Positions 8,591-19,813 of a stretch of DNA of 64,000 bases are shown here, one piece after another. The stretch spans positions 124,001-188,000 of the forward strand of contig NZ_FOXQ01000008.1 in assembly GCF_900115755.1 (NCBI RefSeq), written 5' to 3'. Numbering within the stretch: the stretch's first letter is position 1; each line of letters opens with the position of its first letter. The notes beneath the pieces were generated by a model that worked only from the letters and a program-made list of their open reading frames with translations, ran no database searches and had not been told where the DNA came from. A program made the translations under genes and the position numbers. The stretch is from Parafilimonas terrae (GTDB lineage Bacteria > Bacteroidota > Bacteroidia > Chitinophagales > Chitinophagaceae).

Positions 8591-9229
8591 TTAATGTTCT
8601 AATCCATATAGTTGCTGAACAGCCTGCGCATCGTTCTTTTCTTTCGCCCTTTGCACGGCCAGTATGGTGGTGTTATTATTGAAATGCCTTAAAAACATCA
8701 GTTTGTCTTCCATGTCGGCATAGATCCGGTCAATGGCCTGCAGCCTTTCGTCATCGCTCATACGCGCTTTGCCCGCCGTGATCACGGTAAGCAATTCATC
8801 CAGGTTGCGCAGGCTTTCTTTAAAAAGGTGATCGTACACGCTTCCCAGGTAAGCTATTTCGTCCACACTGAAGTTATTATCCTGCTTAAAGCGCCCGTAG
8901 GCATTCTTATATTCTTTTACAAGCGTAAGCTGCCCATTGATAATATCAGCAACCCTGTAGTAATTGCGAACAGTCGGGCTAACTTCCAGAAGACCGTCCA
9001 GGAATGCTTTGTGCAGGCTGAAATTACCTTTCGAAATATCCTTCACGGTATTATATCCGCCTTCCAGTACCTGGTACCCGGCTTTCATATCGCTGAGTAT
9101 CTGTTTGAACTGGCTGAGCTTTTCTATATCCAATGCTAACTGCGCCAGCTCATCTGTCTGTGCGGATGCATGGAAACAACGAAATGTTGCTATAAGAGAA
9201 AGTGCTGCAATAATGATTATCCTGTTCAT
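8591..9229 (-). CDS. TraI-like secreted protein, copy 3
   Basis: A 212-residue secreted helical protein with a signal peptide (cleavage near HASAQ). It is the third of three adjacent paralogs. Its C-terminal half carries SDDERLQAIDRIYADMEDK and ends AVQQLYGLEH, closely matching the neighbour at 9236 and, at the very end, the one at 9891. The TraI protein of Bacteroidota conjugative transposons occupies this place between TraG and TraJ and is predicted periplasmic. It is probably a VirB5-like accessory component, though that parallel is inference. Confidence 0.85.
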   Translation of the reverse strand: MNRIIIIAALSLIATFRCFHASAQTDELAQLALDIEKLSQFKQILSDMKAGYQVLEGGYNTVKDISKGNFSLHKAFLDGLLEVSPTVRNYYRVADIINGQLTLVKEYKNAYGRFKQDNNFSVDEIAYLGSVYDHLFKESLRNLDELLTVITAGKARMSDDERLQAIDRIYADMEDKLMFLRHFNNNTTILAVQRAKEKNDAQAVQQLYGLEH

Positions 9230-9235
9230 GATTAT

Positions 9236-9883
9236 TTATTTTTGAATGCCCAGCCATGCACGGCCGGTTTGAATATCTGTTTGTTCCCGTAGCCTGGATG
9301 CTGCCAGTATTTTGGCATCATTGGAAAAACTTTGTGAAAAACTGTATTTATCCTGCATATCCGCATAAAGCTGATCTATGCGTTTTAATCGTTCATCATC
9401 TTTCATTGCTATTTTGCCGTCCGTAGTAACCGTTATTAACGCATCCAGTGTTTGCGCGCAATCATCCAGCAGCTTTGCAAATACTTCGTTGATATAAGTG
9501 AGTTCATCACCGGATAAAGCATTCGTGCCACATAGCTGCTTATAGTTACTATGGTAACCCTGAACGATCTTCACCTGCAGGGTTATAATGTCTGCGACCC
9601 TTGCATAGCGTTTTATGGAGGGATTGACCGTCTTCAATGAATTGAAATAATCCGTATGCAGGTTCAGTTCTCCTTTTGTGAAACCGCTGATGGTATGCAA
9701 CCCGTCTTTAGCGATCTTGTATCCTTTCTGTAAATAGCCCATATATACCTGCAATGCTGCAATTTGTTGGAGCAGATATTTCTTCTGTGTTTCCTTTTGC
9801 CGGAACCATTCATTGAAGGTCTGGGCGTTAATTGTATTTATCCCAATGGACAAAAGCACTAAAAACAAGCCTGTCTTTTTCAT
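9236..9883 (-). CDS. TraI-like secreted protein, copy 2
   Basis: A 215-residue protein starting at the ATG at 9883. The frame is open to 10054 but the extra 57 codons overlap the upstream gene and precede a clear signal peptide (MKKTGLFLVLLSIGINTINAQ), so the shorter start is chosen. KDDERLKRIDQLYADMQDK is shared with the copy at 8591. It is helical throughout and probably periplasmic. Gaps of 6-7 bases to both neighbours show a tight operon. Three copies at one locus is unusual; most elements I know of carry one or two. Confidence 0.83.
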   Translation of the reverse strand: MKKTGLFLVLLSIGINTINAQTFNEWFRQKETQKKYLLQQIAALQVYMGYLQKGYKIAKDGLHTISGFTKGELNLHTDYFNSLKTVNPSIKRYARVADIITLQVKIVQGYHSNYKQLCGTNALSGDELTYINEVFAKLLDDCAQTLDALITVTTDGKIAMKDDERLKRIDQLYADMQDKYSFSQSFSNDAKILAASRLREQTDIQTGRAWLGIQK

Positions 9884-9890
9884 AACTGAT

Positions 9891-10565
9891 CTATTGAAGG
9901 CCATATAATTTTTTGACTGATTCCACTTCGCTGATCGACTTAGCCCTTTGGAGGCTGAGTAGCATGTTCTGGTTATTGAAACGGGACAGGTCATCGTAGT
10001 TCCTGTCCACGCGGTCAGCCGCATCGTTAACCAGTTCCAGCCTTTGGCCGTCACTTATCTTGGTAGTAAAGGATTTGATGACCATACTGATCTGCTCCAC
10101 GTTTTTCATACTCTCATCCAGTATGCCGGAATACACATTTCCCATGTAGGCGATCTCTGCGGCCGTAAAATGCCTGTCCTGCCGGATCAGTGACCACGAC
10201 CTCTTGTACGCATCCACGATAGCTGCCTGCTTTCGCGTAATGTCACGGATACGCTGGTAATAGGTGATGATCTCTTTGACCTTCACCAGTTCTTCATAAT
10301 ACTGCCGGTATTGTTCTTTCTGCTTTTGAGTCCAGTCCGATATTTCGTCCAACTTTAGTTTGGAAAGCGTGTTTTCCAATGTCTTCTGTGCATTTTGCAG
10401 CCAGATCGTTTTATTCTGCAGGCGCTGCACCTGCAGGTCCATCGCCTTGATCACCTTCTTGATGGCCGCTTTCACGACCACCCAGACAATTGCATGGCTT
10501 TGCTTCGTGGGCGCTACCGTTAGTAATGCTGTAGATAACAGGGTGATCAACCATATCTTTTTCAT
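9891..10565 (-). CDS. traI: TraI-like secreted protein, copy 1
   Basis: A 224-residue secreted helical protein, the best match of the three to classical TraI of Bacteroidota conjugative transposons. The signal peptide (MKKIWLITLLSTALLTVAP...SHA) is followed by IVWVVVKAAIKKVIKAMDLQ and a long coiled coil (KTIWLQNAQKTLENTLSKLKL). It ends SVKKLYGLQ, like copy 3. It follows the hypothetical gene at 10569 by 3 bases. It probably acts in the periplasm during mating-channel assembly (inference from family and place). Confidence 0.88.
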   Translation of the reverse strand: MKKIWLITLLSTALLTVAPTKQSHAIVWVVVKAAIKKVIKAMDLQVQRLQNKTIWLQNAQKTLENTLSKLKLDEISDWTQKQKEQYRQYYEELVKVKEIITYYQRIRDITRKQAAIVDAYKRSWSLIRQDRHFTAAEIAYMGNVYSGILDESMKNVEQISMVIKSFTTKISDGQRLELVNDAADRVDRNYDDLSRFNNQNMLLSLQRAKSISEVESVKKLYGLQ

Positions 10566-10568
10566 ATC

Positions 10569-10958
10569 CTATAGTGTTTTAATGAATAATTCAACGGTTA
10601 TATTTCCTTTATCTGTCAATGTTTCCAGGTATATGGATCGGGAGACTGTTTCCATAAAACAGCACCGCCAGCCACCGATCTCCAGGAGATGCTCACCCCG
10701 GCTATAGATAGCCAGCCAGTTGTATTCATCGGTTACCTGGTCACCGGTATATTCTGTCCTGGTTACCCGGTACAGGCTTCCCGCTGATCGTATGGAAAGT
10801 GTTGTTTCCACACCAGCAATCCGTAATGCGTCCTGCGGTAATTGCTTGTTATATACCCCCGGCAGCATGGTAAGTGCAGCATGGTGCTGCCAGCCAAAAT
10901 GCAAGGCAACTTTTACTACTGCATATATATCCTGAAACACATTCGTCCGTTTCATCAC
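10569..10958 (-). CDS. Hypothetical protein between traG and traI
   Basis: A 129-residue protein with no signal peptide or membrane segment. It is rich in beta-strand-like stretches such as LLEIGGWRCCFMETV and VTVELFIKTL-type ends. I do not recognise the family. It is 8 bases from traG and 3 bases from traI in the same direction, so it is part of the tra operon. A conserved but unnamed gene in this slot is common in Bacteroidota elements. Confidence 0.75.
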   Translation of the reverse strand: MMKRTNVFQDIYAVVKVALHFGWQHHAALTMLPGVYNKQLPQDALRIAGVETTLSIRSAGSLYRVTRTEYTGDQVTDEYNWLAIYSRGEHLLEIGGWRCCFMETVSRSIYLETLTDKGNITVELFIKTL

Positions 10959-10966
10959 TGTTTGTT

Positions 10967-13435
10967 TTAATGTTTGCTTCTTATATCATCCGCCATTGCG
11001 GCAATACCTTTCTTTATATCTCCGTCAAACCTGGCGGCATATTCCATCAGCTTCACTTTTTCCGACTGTTCGGTCGTGTATGCCAGGTATTCTTCCAGGC
11101 TTACTTCGGTGCGGTATACTTTGCTGAGCATACCTCCTAAGCTGATAAATACTTCCTTGTATTTTTTAGCTGGATCATTTGCTTTATTGACGGAAAGGAT
11201 GAGTGCCTTTTCTTTTTCCGTTAATCCTAACAGTTCCTGTATCTGGTCAAACTTGTTCTGGTACTTGCTTTGATCCAACAATATCTTGCAGTCGCTGTTG
11301 TTGATGATGGCCTGTTTTACCACGGGAGAAGAGATGATGTCCTCCACTTCCTGTGTTACCACGATCGCTTCACCAAAGAATTTGCGGACTGTTTTGAACA
11401 GGTACTTAATGTATTCCGCAAAGCCTTCTTTCATCAGCGCCTTCCAGGCTTCTTCTATCAATATCATTTTACGGATGCCTTTCATCTTGCGCATCTTGTT
11501 GATGAAGACTTCCATGATAATGATGGTCACCACGGGAAATAAGATCGGGTGGTCTTTGATATTGTCGAGTTCGAATACGATAAAGCGTTCCTGTAACAGG
11601 TTGAGGTTTCCGGTAGCATTCAGCAGGTAATCAAATTCCCCGCCCTCATAATAAGGCCGGAGCACATACAGGAAGTTGTCTATGTCAAAATCCTTTTCTT
11701 TCACCCGGTCACCTTTTAATACCTGTATATACTGATCTCGCAGGAAAGCGTAAAAACTATTGAAGCAGGGAAATACCTCCGGGCGCTTATCCAGGTATGC
11801 ATAATAGCCGCTAATAGAATTGGACAGCGCTACATATTCGCTTCTCTTAAATGCTTCATCATCTTTTTTCCAGAGTGCCAATAGCAAGGTCTTGATGCTT
11901 TCTTTCTTTTCCGTATCGAGGCTGTCGCCTTCGCCGATATAAAATGGGTTGAAGCGGATGGGATTGTTTTCACTGTACGTGAAGTAATATCCTTTTACCA
12001 TATCACATAACCCTTTATAGCTATGCCCTACGTCCACGAGCACGATATGCGTTCCCTGCTCATAATAGCTGCGCACCATGTGGTTGGTAAAAAAGGATTT
12101 TCCGCTGCCGGATGGCCCGAGTATGAATTTGTTCCTGTTGGTACAGATACCCATCTTCATGGGCTCATCGCTGATGTCCACATGCACGGGCTTGCCGGTA
12201 AGCCGGTCGCCCATACGGATACCAACCGGGCTTAAGGATGAACGATAGCCTGTTTCGAGGTTGAGAAAACAGGCCGCCTGTTCGGCGAACGTATCGAAGG
12301 TGTCGTTCATCGGGAAGTCGGCTGCATTGCCCGGGATGCCAGCCCAGAATATTTGCGGTGCGCCGACAGTTTCCTGTTTGGCCACGGCATCCATTTGCGC
12401 TAAAGCAGAGGATACCATATTCTTCAGGTCTTTCAGTTCTTCCTTTCGATCTGTCCATACCAGTACATTGAAATGCGATTTTACAGGCAGCCTTTGCTGG
12501 CCGATGGCTTCATTCAAAAAATCATTGGTCGCATCCCTTGCGATCATATTCTCACGGCTATAGGCGGAAAGGGATTGGAGGCGCAGCCTTTTGGACTCTA
12601 ATTTCTGAATGGTCTTTTGCGCGTCTTCAATAAAGATGTACTGGTTATAAATATGGTTGCAGGGTAACAATTGCCCTAATGTGGAAGCAAAACCGATACT
12701 GAATTTTGTTTTGTCGGTGCTGTATTTATCATAGTTGATCCGGCTGCCACATAAGGCAGGAAGATCGGCGGCATCGCCTAAGGTATAAAGCTGGCAATGT
12801 TTGTCTCCCACCTGCAGGCTTTCATCGAAGACGATATCGGAAATAATGAATTCATCATGCTTTTCAGACAGGTAACAGTATTGTTCAATTAATCCCATCC
12901 TGCGGCTCTGGCTGCGCAGTTCTTTTTCTTTTAACCTTCTTAGCTTTACAAATCCACTATCTTCCATAATGCGCCGAAACTGCCCCGCACTATCCAGAAA
13001 ATCCTGTAATAACTGTGGCTTCAGTATTTCTTCAGGCACAATGGACCTGCGCAGCAGGCTCGAAAACATAGATGTTGCTGTCTTTCTCCCTTCCGGCTTT
13101 TTTGTAAGCAGGATATAACAGCTATGGTCAAGAAAAGGCCGTTCGTTAAAGAACCGTTCACTGGCGCGGCTGAGAAAACTGGTATCTTCTTTTGTAAAAT
13201 CAGGCTGGTATTTAGCTTCAAGGAACCAGTCCTGTTTATGAAATACGGTGTATTTAGGCAATAGTTTGATGGCCTTGATCCATGCCTGGTGAAAAGCTTC
13301 ATATTCCTGGTCTGATAAGGTAAACAGTTCCGGCAGCTCTGCTTTATAGACAACCGTCACATCGCCTTGCCTGCTTAAAATGCAGTCATGCTCCACATCC
13401 ATAATTGGTAATATATCGTCCAGCACTTTTTCCAT
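10967..13435 (-). CDS. traG: Conjugation ATPase TraG (VirB4 family)
   Basis: An 822-residue VirB4-type ATPase that powers assembly of the type IV secretion channel at the inner membrane. The N-terminal domain covers about 1-400. The P-loop GPSGSGKS sits near 439-446 and the Walker B region (KMILIEEAWKAL) near 655. Conserved downstream stretches include VVTQEVEDI and NNSDCKILLDQ. The length is full for Bacteroidota TraG. Despite the name it is the VirB4 homolog, not the VirD4 coupling protein. It lies 26 bases after traF. Confidence 0.95.
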   Translation of the reverse strand: MEKVLDDILPIMDVEHDCILSRQGDVTVVYKAELPELFTLSDQEYEAFHQAWIKAIKLLPKYTVFHKQDWFLEAKYQPDFTKEDTSFLSRASERFFNERPFLDHSCYILLTKKPEGRKTATSMFSSLLRRSIVPEEILKPQLLQDFLDSAGQFRRIMEDSGFVKLRRLKEKELRSQSRRMGLIEQYCYLSEKHDEFIISDIVFDESLQVGDKHCQLYTLGDAADLPALCGSRINYDKYSTDKTKFSIGFASTLGQLLPCNHIYNQYIFIEDAQKTIQKLESKRLRLQSLSAYSRENMIARDATNDFLNEAIGQQRLPVKSHFNVLVWTDRKEELKDLKNMVSSALAQMDAVAKQETVGAPQIFWAGIPGNAADFPMNDTFDTFAEQAACFLNLETGYRSSLSPVGIRMGDRLTGKPVHVDISDEPMKMGICTNRNKFILGPSGSGKSFFTNHMVRSYYEQGTHIVLVDVGHSYKGLCDMVKGYYFTYSENNPIRFNPFYIGEGDSLDTEKKESIKTLLLALWKKDDEAFKRSEYVALSNSISGYYAYLDKRPEVFPCFNSFYAFLRDQYIQVLKGDRVKEKDFDIDNFLYVLRPYYEGGEFDYLLNATGNLNLLQERFIVFELDNIKDHPILFPVVTIIIMEVFINKMRKMKGIRKMILIEEAWKALMKEGFAEYIKYLFKTVRKFFGEAIVVTQEVEDIISSPVVKQAIINNSDCKILLDQSKYQNKFDQIQELLGLTEKEKALILSVNKANDPAKKYKEVFISLGGMLSKVYRTEVSLEEYLAYTTEQSEKVKLMEYAARFDGDIKKGIAAMADDIRSKH

Positions 13436-13461
13436 CTCACTTCATTTCTTAAATAAAATCA

Positions 13462-13779
13462 CTATCCTTTTTTCATGAATGTTTTCCTGCTTCCTGACTT
13501 GATAATTTTCGGCACTTGCTTTCGCGCCAAAGCTTTCATCAGTCCATGCTCCCCGTATTGACGGCTCATGCGATATATTTTCACCACAAGAAAAGTCCCT
13601 GACCCGAGGATGATCCCGATGCACAGGTAGATAGGCAGGCCGATAATATAGATCACGGCAAATACGATAAGGAGCCCTACTACGCCACCTCCCAGGTACC
13701 AGATATATTGCGCTTTCAAACCTTTGAACTCTATACTCTGGTTAATGCCTTTATTAATTTGATATACACTGTTTGCCAT
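13462..13779 (-). CDS. traF: Conjugative transposon protein TraF (DUF4133)
   Basis: A 105-residue protein with the TraF-family opening (VYQINKGINQSIEFKGLKAQYIWYL) and two transmembrane helices (about 28-47 and 49-68). It corresponds in place and size to VirB3 (family knowledge). It directly precedes traG as usual, but the gene before it is the giant methylase/helicase and not traE. An overlapping open frame at 13442-13624 is only a shadow. Confidence 0.93.
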   Translation of the reverse strand: MANSVYQINKGINQSIEFKGLKAQYIWYLGGGVVGLLIVFAVIYIIGLPIYLCIGIILGSGTFLVVKIYRMSRQYGEHGLMKALARKQVPKIIKSGSRKTFMKKG

Positions 13780-13799
13780 ATAATATCTGCTTTACTTTT

Positions 13800-16700
13800 T
13801 TATAATCTCATCCTGCTTCGTGGCCGTTCATTTAAGGTTGGCGGCACCAGTGCTATTTCCTTTGCCGCCGTATGTTCCTTGTTTATATTTTCCGTCAGTT
13901 CAATAACAGGCGCCTCTGTAATATCTTCCTGTTCGTTCATTGCTTCCTGTTGCTGCTTCAGTTGATTTTCCTGTATCTTAATAGCGATCTCTCTTTCAAG
14001 GCTTGCCAGCTCCGTTTTCATCTGTTGTAATTCAGTCTCCTGCAAAAATGGTTTTGCAGTAAGCTGTTCCAGCTTAGGTATGGTGTTATCCAATTCAGCT
14101 AAACTGCGCTCATACTTTTCGCGCAGGCTTTCCACGCGATCTATGGCATTTAAAAAATGTCTTGCTGCCAGCTTCGGGTTGTCTGTATTGGGCAGGCCAT
14201 TATTATAGGTGTACTTAATACCGTCTTCCATCCGTTGTGCATAGAAGCTGTTGGAATACCTGTATTCAAACAGGCCGTTTTCTTCATAAGCATCCTGCTG
14301 CCTGCGGATATAGAGATCGAAGCCATACAATTTTCCTATCTGCTCTTTCTGTTCACCTGCAACGGCAGGCTTCCAGTCCCGGTATAGTTGAATAATATAT
14401 TTACCAATAGCTTCGCTGTCATTCGTGCTGATACCTGTTAATTGTATAGGGTTGACCTTGATCCCGTCCTTATCTGTCTGCAGCTTTGATTTATATTCCC
14501 GTTCATCTGCTCTCAGCTTATCAAGCGTTTTTAAGGTATTCGCCCTTTCATTCTGTTTATCTTCCAGTTGGTATTTATTACGGGCTGCTTCCCTGAAATG
14601 GGATACTTTCAGGCTTTCCATCACGGCGATCTTCTTTTCCAGCTTTGATTTCTCCAGTAGAGAAGTGTCACCTGATAGTATTGCGATGTATTCAGAAAAA
14701 TTCATACCGCTCTTTTCATCGATAGCCCCTTCATCAATGGTGCGCACATTCAGTTCGCAATTCTTCATCTGGGAGATGAAGGTTTGTTTGTTCTTCAACA
14801 GGTTGAACTTGTAATTGTCCAGCGATTGCTCCACAGCATATACATAATTCTGCACTTTATTATCGTAATACTGTTTGGCTATGAGGTTGCCCTGGCGTGC
14901 GCCACGGCCATTGCGTTGCTCCAGTTCGGATGGTTTCCAGGGAATATCCAAATGGTGCATGGCTACCACCCGTTCCTGTACATTTAACCCGGTGCCTGCT
15001 TTATCGGTGCTGCCTAAGAGGATGCGTATCTCGCCGCGGTTCATTTTTTTGAACAGCTCAGGCTTCTTTTTGTCCGTCCAGTCATGTATAAAGGTGATCT
15101 CCCTTGCCGGGATACCGAGGTCGCGGGTCAGCTTTTGCTTTAGCGCATCATAAATATTGAATGCATCCGACTTTGGTGTTCCTATATCACAGAAGACAAT
15201 TTGGGTCCCTCTGTGCGCTTCCGTTTCTTTATGTATCTCCGCGATCTTACGCGCACAGCTATTCACTTTATTATCCGGATGATCGCTGTAAACAGCGTCA
15301 TTGATCAGCCGCATGTCGGCAGCCATCTTTTTAGCATAATTGGTAGCGATCAGCATCCTGCCTTTATCTTCTTCCGGTGTCAACCTGCGGCGCCCGATCA
15401 GCTCCCCATTACCGGTCTTGGCGAATTGCATCAGCTTTTTGATGAACTCCGTTTGTTCCGGTGTTGGTTTGATATTGACCAGTGTTTCGTTCAGCTCTGG
15501 CTTATCCAGGTTGATATGTTTAGCGGTTTTATAGTCCGTGATCTCGTTGTAGAACAATGCCAGTTCCGGCACTTTAATGAAATGGCGGAAACGTTCTTTG
15601 GCGATGATCTCGTTGGTAACAGAAAATTCAAAATCGGTGGTCTTCTTTGCGAATACCGCTGCCCAGCCATCAAAATTTTCAATATGCTGCCGCTCCATTT
15701 CTTTTGGCCGCAGGTATTTGAACAGCAGGTACATTTCGGTGAGGCTGTTGGAAATAGGCGTGCCGGAAAGGAAGGTAACACAGAGGTCTGCATTAAAACG
15801 ATGCTGCAATTCACGTACGGCAAACAGCATGTTGAGCGCCTTCTGGCTGCCCTCCACGTTACCTAAGCCTGCCACACGGTTATGCCTCGTGGTAAAAGTG
15901 AGGTTCTTGAACTTATGGGATTCATCCACGAAAAGATGATCTACACCCATTTCCCGAAAGTTGATGCCTGCATCTTTCTTTTCCTCTATGTCTTTCAGTA
16001 CTGCTTTCAGTTTGCCTTCCAGGTTGCTTTTCCTGATCTCCAACCCCTTGAGCATTTTCTTGGATATATCTCCGCCCAATGTTCTCACCGTGTCCAGGTC
16101 CCTGTCCGTACAATCCAGTTCATGCTCAAAAATTTCCTTTTGTATCTCCGGTGACTGCGGGATCTTGCCGAACTGGTCATGCGTGAGGATGATGCAGTCC
16201 CAGTTATTGTTTTTTATTTCATGGAAGATGCGCAGCCGTTGTGCCGGTGTAAAATCGTTTTGTCCCGGGAACAGGATGCGGGCTTTAGGATAGGCTTTTC
16301 TATAGGTTTCCGCGATCTGGTTGACGTTCGCCTTTAATGCAACGATCATGGGTTTATGAACGATGTTCAGGCGTTTCATTTCCCGGGCAGCAACGATCAT
16401 GGTCAGGGTCTTGCCTAAGCCTACCTCATGATCCACCAGTGCGCCGCGGTTCTGCAGGATGCGCCATGCTGCATTTTTTTGAGAAGTGTACAAATCTTCA
16501 ATGCCCAGGGCTTTTTTGTCCAGCCCCGGGAACTTCAAATGGCTCCCGTCAAACTCCCGAAGCACATAACAATTGAACGTATCATTGTAAAGGCTTTCAA
16601 TATATTTTTTCTCTTCGCCCGGCAGTTCATTCAGCCAGCTCACAAAACCGTTGCGTATCTGTTCTATCTTCTGGTGCGCCAGTTGTATGGCTTCATTATC

Positions 16701-19340
16701 CGGCAGGCGTATGGTTTTACCATCGCCAACGGACACTTCGTAGGTGAAAAACGGGGTCGTATTTTCCAGCGCATGTTCCAGCAGTGTATAACCGTAGGTC
16801 GTCCTGCCGCTTTTAGGTGTTACGGCAAATTCCCTCGACACTTTGATATTCATCCCGGTGCTTACCTTGAACGCATCCAGCGAAGGGAAATAGTTGATGG
16901 TGGTATCCTGCTCAAATAATGCGGTAGCAAAACGTTCATAATATGAGGTGGGTATCCACCTTTCACCAAGATTGAAATCAAGCAGTTCAAACGGGATGCG
17001 TTCCGGCTGCACTTTTGTGATCGCCTCTAAACTTCTTTTGTATTGCAGGTTGTCGGGGAATTGTCCGGCTATGCGTTCCGCTTCCCTTAGCTTCTCTACC
17101 ACATTCCCGCTTAAATACTGATCGGCTGTTTCCCATTCGTTACCTGCAGGGTTTAGGTAAATATGATTGCCCAGGCACCGGATCACTTCTGCTTCCTCCA
17201 GTTCCATAGCTGCACTGATAAATCCCATATCTACTTTCCCGGTATCGTTCAGGCTATGGGCAAGCGCTTCTATAGGGTCATCGGTGATGAACCGTTCCTT
17301 TACCTGGTGAAGGGAGCGGGTGAGGATATCCGCTTGCACAAAGTGTTCGCCTTCCCTGCGTTCCAAAGACGATAAGGCGATAATGCCAAATGCGGTATCT
17401 TCTAAAATACGTCGGCGGTTGTCCGGTGTATTTAATAACCCATATTGAGCAATAAAGGTTTCATATTGTTCATGGAGCCGCTCCCGGTCGGATTCGTTAA
17501 TGGCTGCTCCTGCGACCTCCTGTGCGGATAATTCCAGGTATGCATCCCGCAGTGAAATGTATTGTTCGTAGAAATGAATATTTCCATGCAGACCAAGCGG
17601 CTGAAATATCGCTTGTTTAAATTCCTGGTCAGGATTGGCTATAGTTCCAGCCTGCCCGTTATGTACCACTAATGTGCCTTCCTGGTAATAAGGCTTTAGC
17701 CCGATAAAGGGCAGTGGCGTACTTTGCTCAAAACGAAAAAAACCTTCCAGTGTCCGGTCGCCCTCGTATTTAAAGCTGTGGTCAAACTGTTGCAGGTAAT
17801 TGGAGATGCCGGTCAGTTCATGGCCCAGCAGGCGGGCGTCCATCCAGCTTGCAGGCAGATGGCCTGCTTCTTTGATATTGGCGCAGAGCTTATATAAAAA
17901 CCGGTTGCTTTTGTGCTGCCTGGCGGTGAGCAACACCACGCTTTCATGTTCGGGTTTATCCGTAGTGCGTATCGTACCTATGATACGCGCCGAATCCTTT
18001 TGTATAATGCTTTCATCCTGTTCCCTGATATAGGCATTCGCACGATTGATGCTTTCCGTTGGCACGGTATCGAACAATCCCAATTGCGCAGAGGATGTGC
18101 CTGCTTTGCCTTCCGGCATGGGCAGGTAGGTCAGCTTCCTGCCTTCATTACTGCTTTTAGATATGGATATGGCTTGAGCATTTTGATATAGCTCTTTACG
18201 GAAGCGTTTTTTAAACTGTTGCGACAGTTCAGCTTCCAGCTTACCGGCAATCAGGTGAATGGCCCCTTCCTGCCATACGGTTTCATGTGCCTGCCCGTAT
18301 TGGTTTTTGCCGGGTTCTACCTTGTCGCCGATGATCGCTTCTTTATGATTATACAGGTACAGGTTCTGGTGGTAACTGCCGAATTGGTTCTTCAGCTCCG
18401 TGGTATCCAGCAGCAATTGTTCGCTATCAGAAAGCTGTTGTTTGTTATGATGCTTTTGAACGATCAGCAGGTGGCTGGGCGCTTCCGTATTGCCTGTATC
18501 CTTCATCAGGTTATCGGGCATCACAGCGACTGCAACAAGATCAGCGCGTTCAAACAGGTATTGCCTTGCCGTATGATTGGAGGGGTTATTCAGGAAGGCA
18601 TCCGTTGTTATATAGGCCATCAGGCCGCCATCCGACAGTTTATCTAACCCCTTTGCGAAAAAATAGTTATGTATCTTACCGGAAAGTTCCTTATCAGGAT
18701 ATGCTTCATCATAAACGGAGAAATTACCGAAGGGTATATTGCTGACGACCAGGTCATAGCTGCCATTATCACTTACCGGCGCTTCTTCCAGCCCGCTGAC
18801 ATGGGTGGTTGCCTTGACCGGGAGCGTACTGTTGATGGTAGATAATACCAATCCTGTGAGCCGATCTTTTTCTACTGCGGTAATTTGTTCTATGTCTGGA
18901 AATATGGTGGCCGCTTCGCTGATGAACACGCCGCCTCCGGCAGATGGCTCATACATCCTTTTAGGATGAATGCCTTGCGCTGCCAGCACTTTATAGACCG
19001 TTTGAGGTACAATTTCGGGAGTATAAAAGGCAGTTAATACGCTGTTACGTAAGGAAGCGATCAATTCTTTGTATGCAGTGTCAGCAAAATGTTCTTTCAG
19101 CAGGTCATGCAATGCCATTATTTCTTCATGGTGCCGAAGGTCTTCCCTGGTAGCGCCATTGGTCCGCCACTCTTCCTGGGTTCCGTAAGGATATAATATA
19201 GCCTTAATGCCTCCAAAGCCTGCATATCTTTTCAGGCTATCAGCATCGTCCGCAGCAAGCGGCCGGCTATTCGCATGGTCCAACGCTATACGTATTGCAC
19301 GAATATTATCCTGTAATTTTTGGGAAACATTATAAGCCAT
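13800..19340 (-). CDS. Giant N6-adenine methylase / SNF2-type helicase fusion
   Basis: An 1846-residue protein of the class found on plasmids and conjugative elements. An N-terminal methylase domain shows an SAM-binding motif (EPSAGGG near 130) and a catalytic motif NIPF near 199 in place of the usual NPPY. A helicase domain follows: HEVGLGKT near 970, DESHKF near 1137, LSGTPISN near 1190 and [11 protein letters not shown] near 1473. The C terminus is a long coiled coil. Roles proposed for relatives include protecting or remodelling incoming element DNA; none is proven here. It separates traE from traF. Confidence 0.9.
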   Translation of the reverse strand: MAYNVSQKLQDNIRAIRIALDHANSRPLAADDADSLKRYAGFGGIKAILYPYGTQEEWRTNGATREDLRHHEEIMALHDLLKEHFADTAYKELIASLRNSVLTAFYTPEIVPQTVYKVLAAQGIHPKRMYEPSAGGGVFISEAATIFPDIEQITAVEKDRLTGLVLSTINSTLPVKATTHVSGLEEAPVSDNGSYDLVVSNIPFGNFSVYDEAYPDKELSGKIHNYFFAKGLDKLSDGGLMAYITTDAFLNNPSNHTARQYLFERADLVAVAVMPDNLMKDTGNTEAPSHLLIVQKHHNKQQLSDSEQLLLDTTELKNQFGSYHQNLYLYNHKEAIIGDKVEPGKNQYGQAHETVWQEGAIHLIAGKLEAELSQQFKKRFRKELYQNAQAISISKSSNEGRKLTYLPMPEGKAGTSSAQLGLFDTVPTESINRANAYIREQDESIIQKDSARIIGTIRTTDKPEHESVVLLTARQHKSNRFLYKLCANIKEAGHLPASWMDARLLGHELTGISNYLQQFDHSFKYEGDRTLEGFFRFEQSTPLPFIGLKPYYQEGTLVVHNGQAGTIANPDQEFKQAIFQPLGLHGNIHFYEQYISLRDAYLELSAQEVAGAAINESDRERLHEQYETFIAQYGLLNTPDNRRRILEDTAFGIIALSSLERREGEHFVQADILTRSLHQVKERFITDDPIEALAHSLNDTGKVDMGFISAAMELEEAEVIRCLGNHIYLNPAGNEWETADQYLSGNVVEKLREAERIAGQFPDNLQYKRSLEAITKVQPERIPFELLDFNLGERWIPTSYYERFATALFEQDTTINYFPSLDAFKVSTGMNIKVSREFAVTPKSGRTTYGYTLLEHALENTTPFFTYEVSVGDGKTIRLPDNEAIQLAHQKIEQIRNGFVSWLNELPGEEKKYIESLYNDTFNCYVLREFDGSHLKFPGLDKKALGIEDLYTSQKNAAWRILQNRGALVDHEVGLGKTLTMIVAAREMKRLNIVHKPMIVALKANVNQIAETYRKAYPKARILFPGQNDFTPAQRLRIFHEIKNNNWDCIILTHDQFGKIPQSPEIQKEIFEHELDCTDRDLDTVRTLGGDISKKMLKGLEIRKSNLEGKLKAVLKDIEEKKDAGINFREMGVDHLFVDESHKFKNLTFTTRHNRVAGLGNVEGSQKALNMLFAVRELQHRFNADLCVTFLSGTPISNSLTEMYLLFKYLRPKEMERQHIENFDGWAAVFAKKTTDFEFSVTNEIIAKERFRHFIKVPELALFYNEITDYKTAKHINLDKPELNETLVNIKPTPEQTEFIKKLMQFAKTGNGELIGRRRLTPEEDKGRMLIATNYAKKMAADMRLINDAVYSDHPDNKVNSCARKIAEIHKETEAHRGTQIVFCDIGTPKSDAFNIYDALKQKLTRDLGIPAREITFIHDWTDKKKPELFKKMNRGEIRILLGSTDKAGTGLNVQERVVAMHHLDIPWKPSELEQRNGRGARQGNLIAKQYYDNKVQNYVYAVEQSLDNYKFNLLKNKQTFISQMKNCELNVRTIDEGAIDEKSGMNFSEYIAILSGDTSLLEKSKLEKKIAVMESLKVSHFREAARNKYQLEDKQNERANTLKTLDKLRADEREYKSKLQTDKDGIKVNPIQLTGISTNDSEAIGKYIIQLYRDWKPAVAGEQKEQIGKLYGFDLYIRRQQDAYEENGLFEYRYSNSFYAQRMEDGIKYTYNNGLPNTDNPKLAARHFLNAIDRVESLREKYERSLAELDNTIPKLEQLTAKPFLQETELQQMKTELASLEREIAIKIQENQLKQQQEAMNEQEDITEAPVIELTENINKEHTAAKEIALVPPTLNERPRSRMRL

Positions 19341-19374
19341 AACACAGTTTTTCTCTCTTCACTTTTCTTCCGGC

Positions 19375-19803
19375 TCAGTTGAAGTAATTATGTACCTCAC
19401 CAATGATGGCATATCTCAAATGCCTGTTATCTTCATTGTCTGTATTGAAATCAAAATCACTAAAGATGTCTTTGCAAGCTTCTATGAGGTTGACGATCTC
19501 GTAGGTAAGCGTTCCATTTTCCTTCAGCCGCTTATAATCCTGTGGAAATTCTTCTTCTAAAACAGAAAGGAGATACAAGTAGCGGGATGGTTTCAGGCCT
19601 GCTGTCAGTTCTTCGAGTGCTGTTTCTTCGATGATATAAAGCGGTTTGCCTTCTTCCAGCAGTTGCATTACCTGCGGCATGATACCACTGACTTTTTCCT
19701 CCAGGTATTGCGTAACACCTTGCTGCTCCTGCAGGCGAAGCATCAGTTCGGGATTATTATGGACGATATAGGTCCATAGCTTTTCCATTAACCTGTTTTG
19801 CAT
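19375..19803 (-). CDS. Small conserved element protein, DUF1896-like
   Basis: A 142-residue acidic helical protein. The stretch EELTAGLKPSRYLYLLSVLE followed by EEFPQDYKRL and a final ENRHLRYAIIG-type end is reminiscent of DUF1896-type proteins of Bacteroidota mobile elements. This is memory, not a search, and could be wrong. It lies 34 bases before the methylase/helicase gene and 10 bases after traE in the same direction. The function is unknown. Confidence 0.7.
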   Translation of the reverse strand: MQNRLMEKLWTYIVHNNPELMLRLQEQQGVTQYLEEKVSGIMPQVMQLLEEGKPLYIIEETALEELTAGLKPSRYLYLLSVLEEEFPQDYKRLKENGTLTYEIVNLIEACKDIFSDFDFNTDNEDNRHLRYAIIGEVHNYFN

Positions 19804-19813
19804 GATCGTCTGT

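Noticed and set aside
9884..10054. 57-codon N-terminal extension of the second traI-like gene
   Set aside because: The extension overlaps the upstream gene in another frame and precedes a clean signal peptide, so the ATG at 9883 is preferred.
15201..15866. Plus-strand frame of 221 codons inside the methylase/helicase gene
   Set aside because: It is antisense to a region with clear helicase motifs, and its composition is that of a shadow frame.
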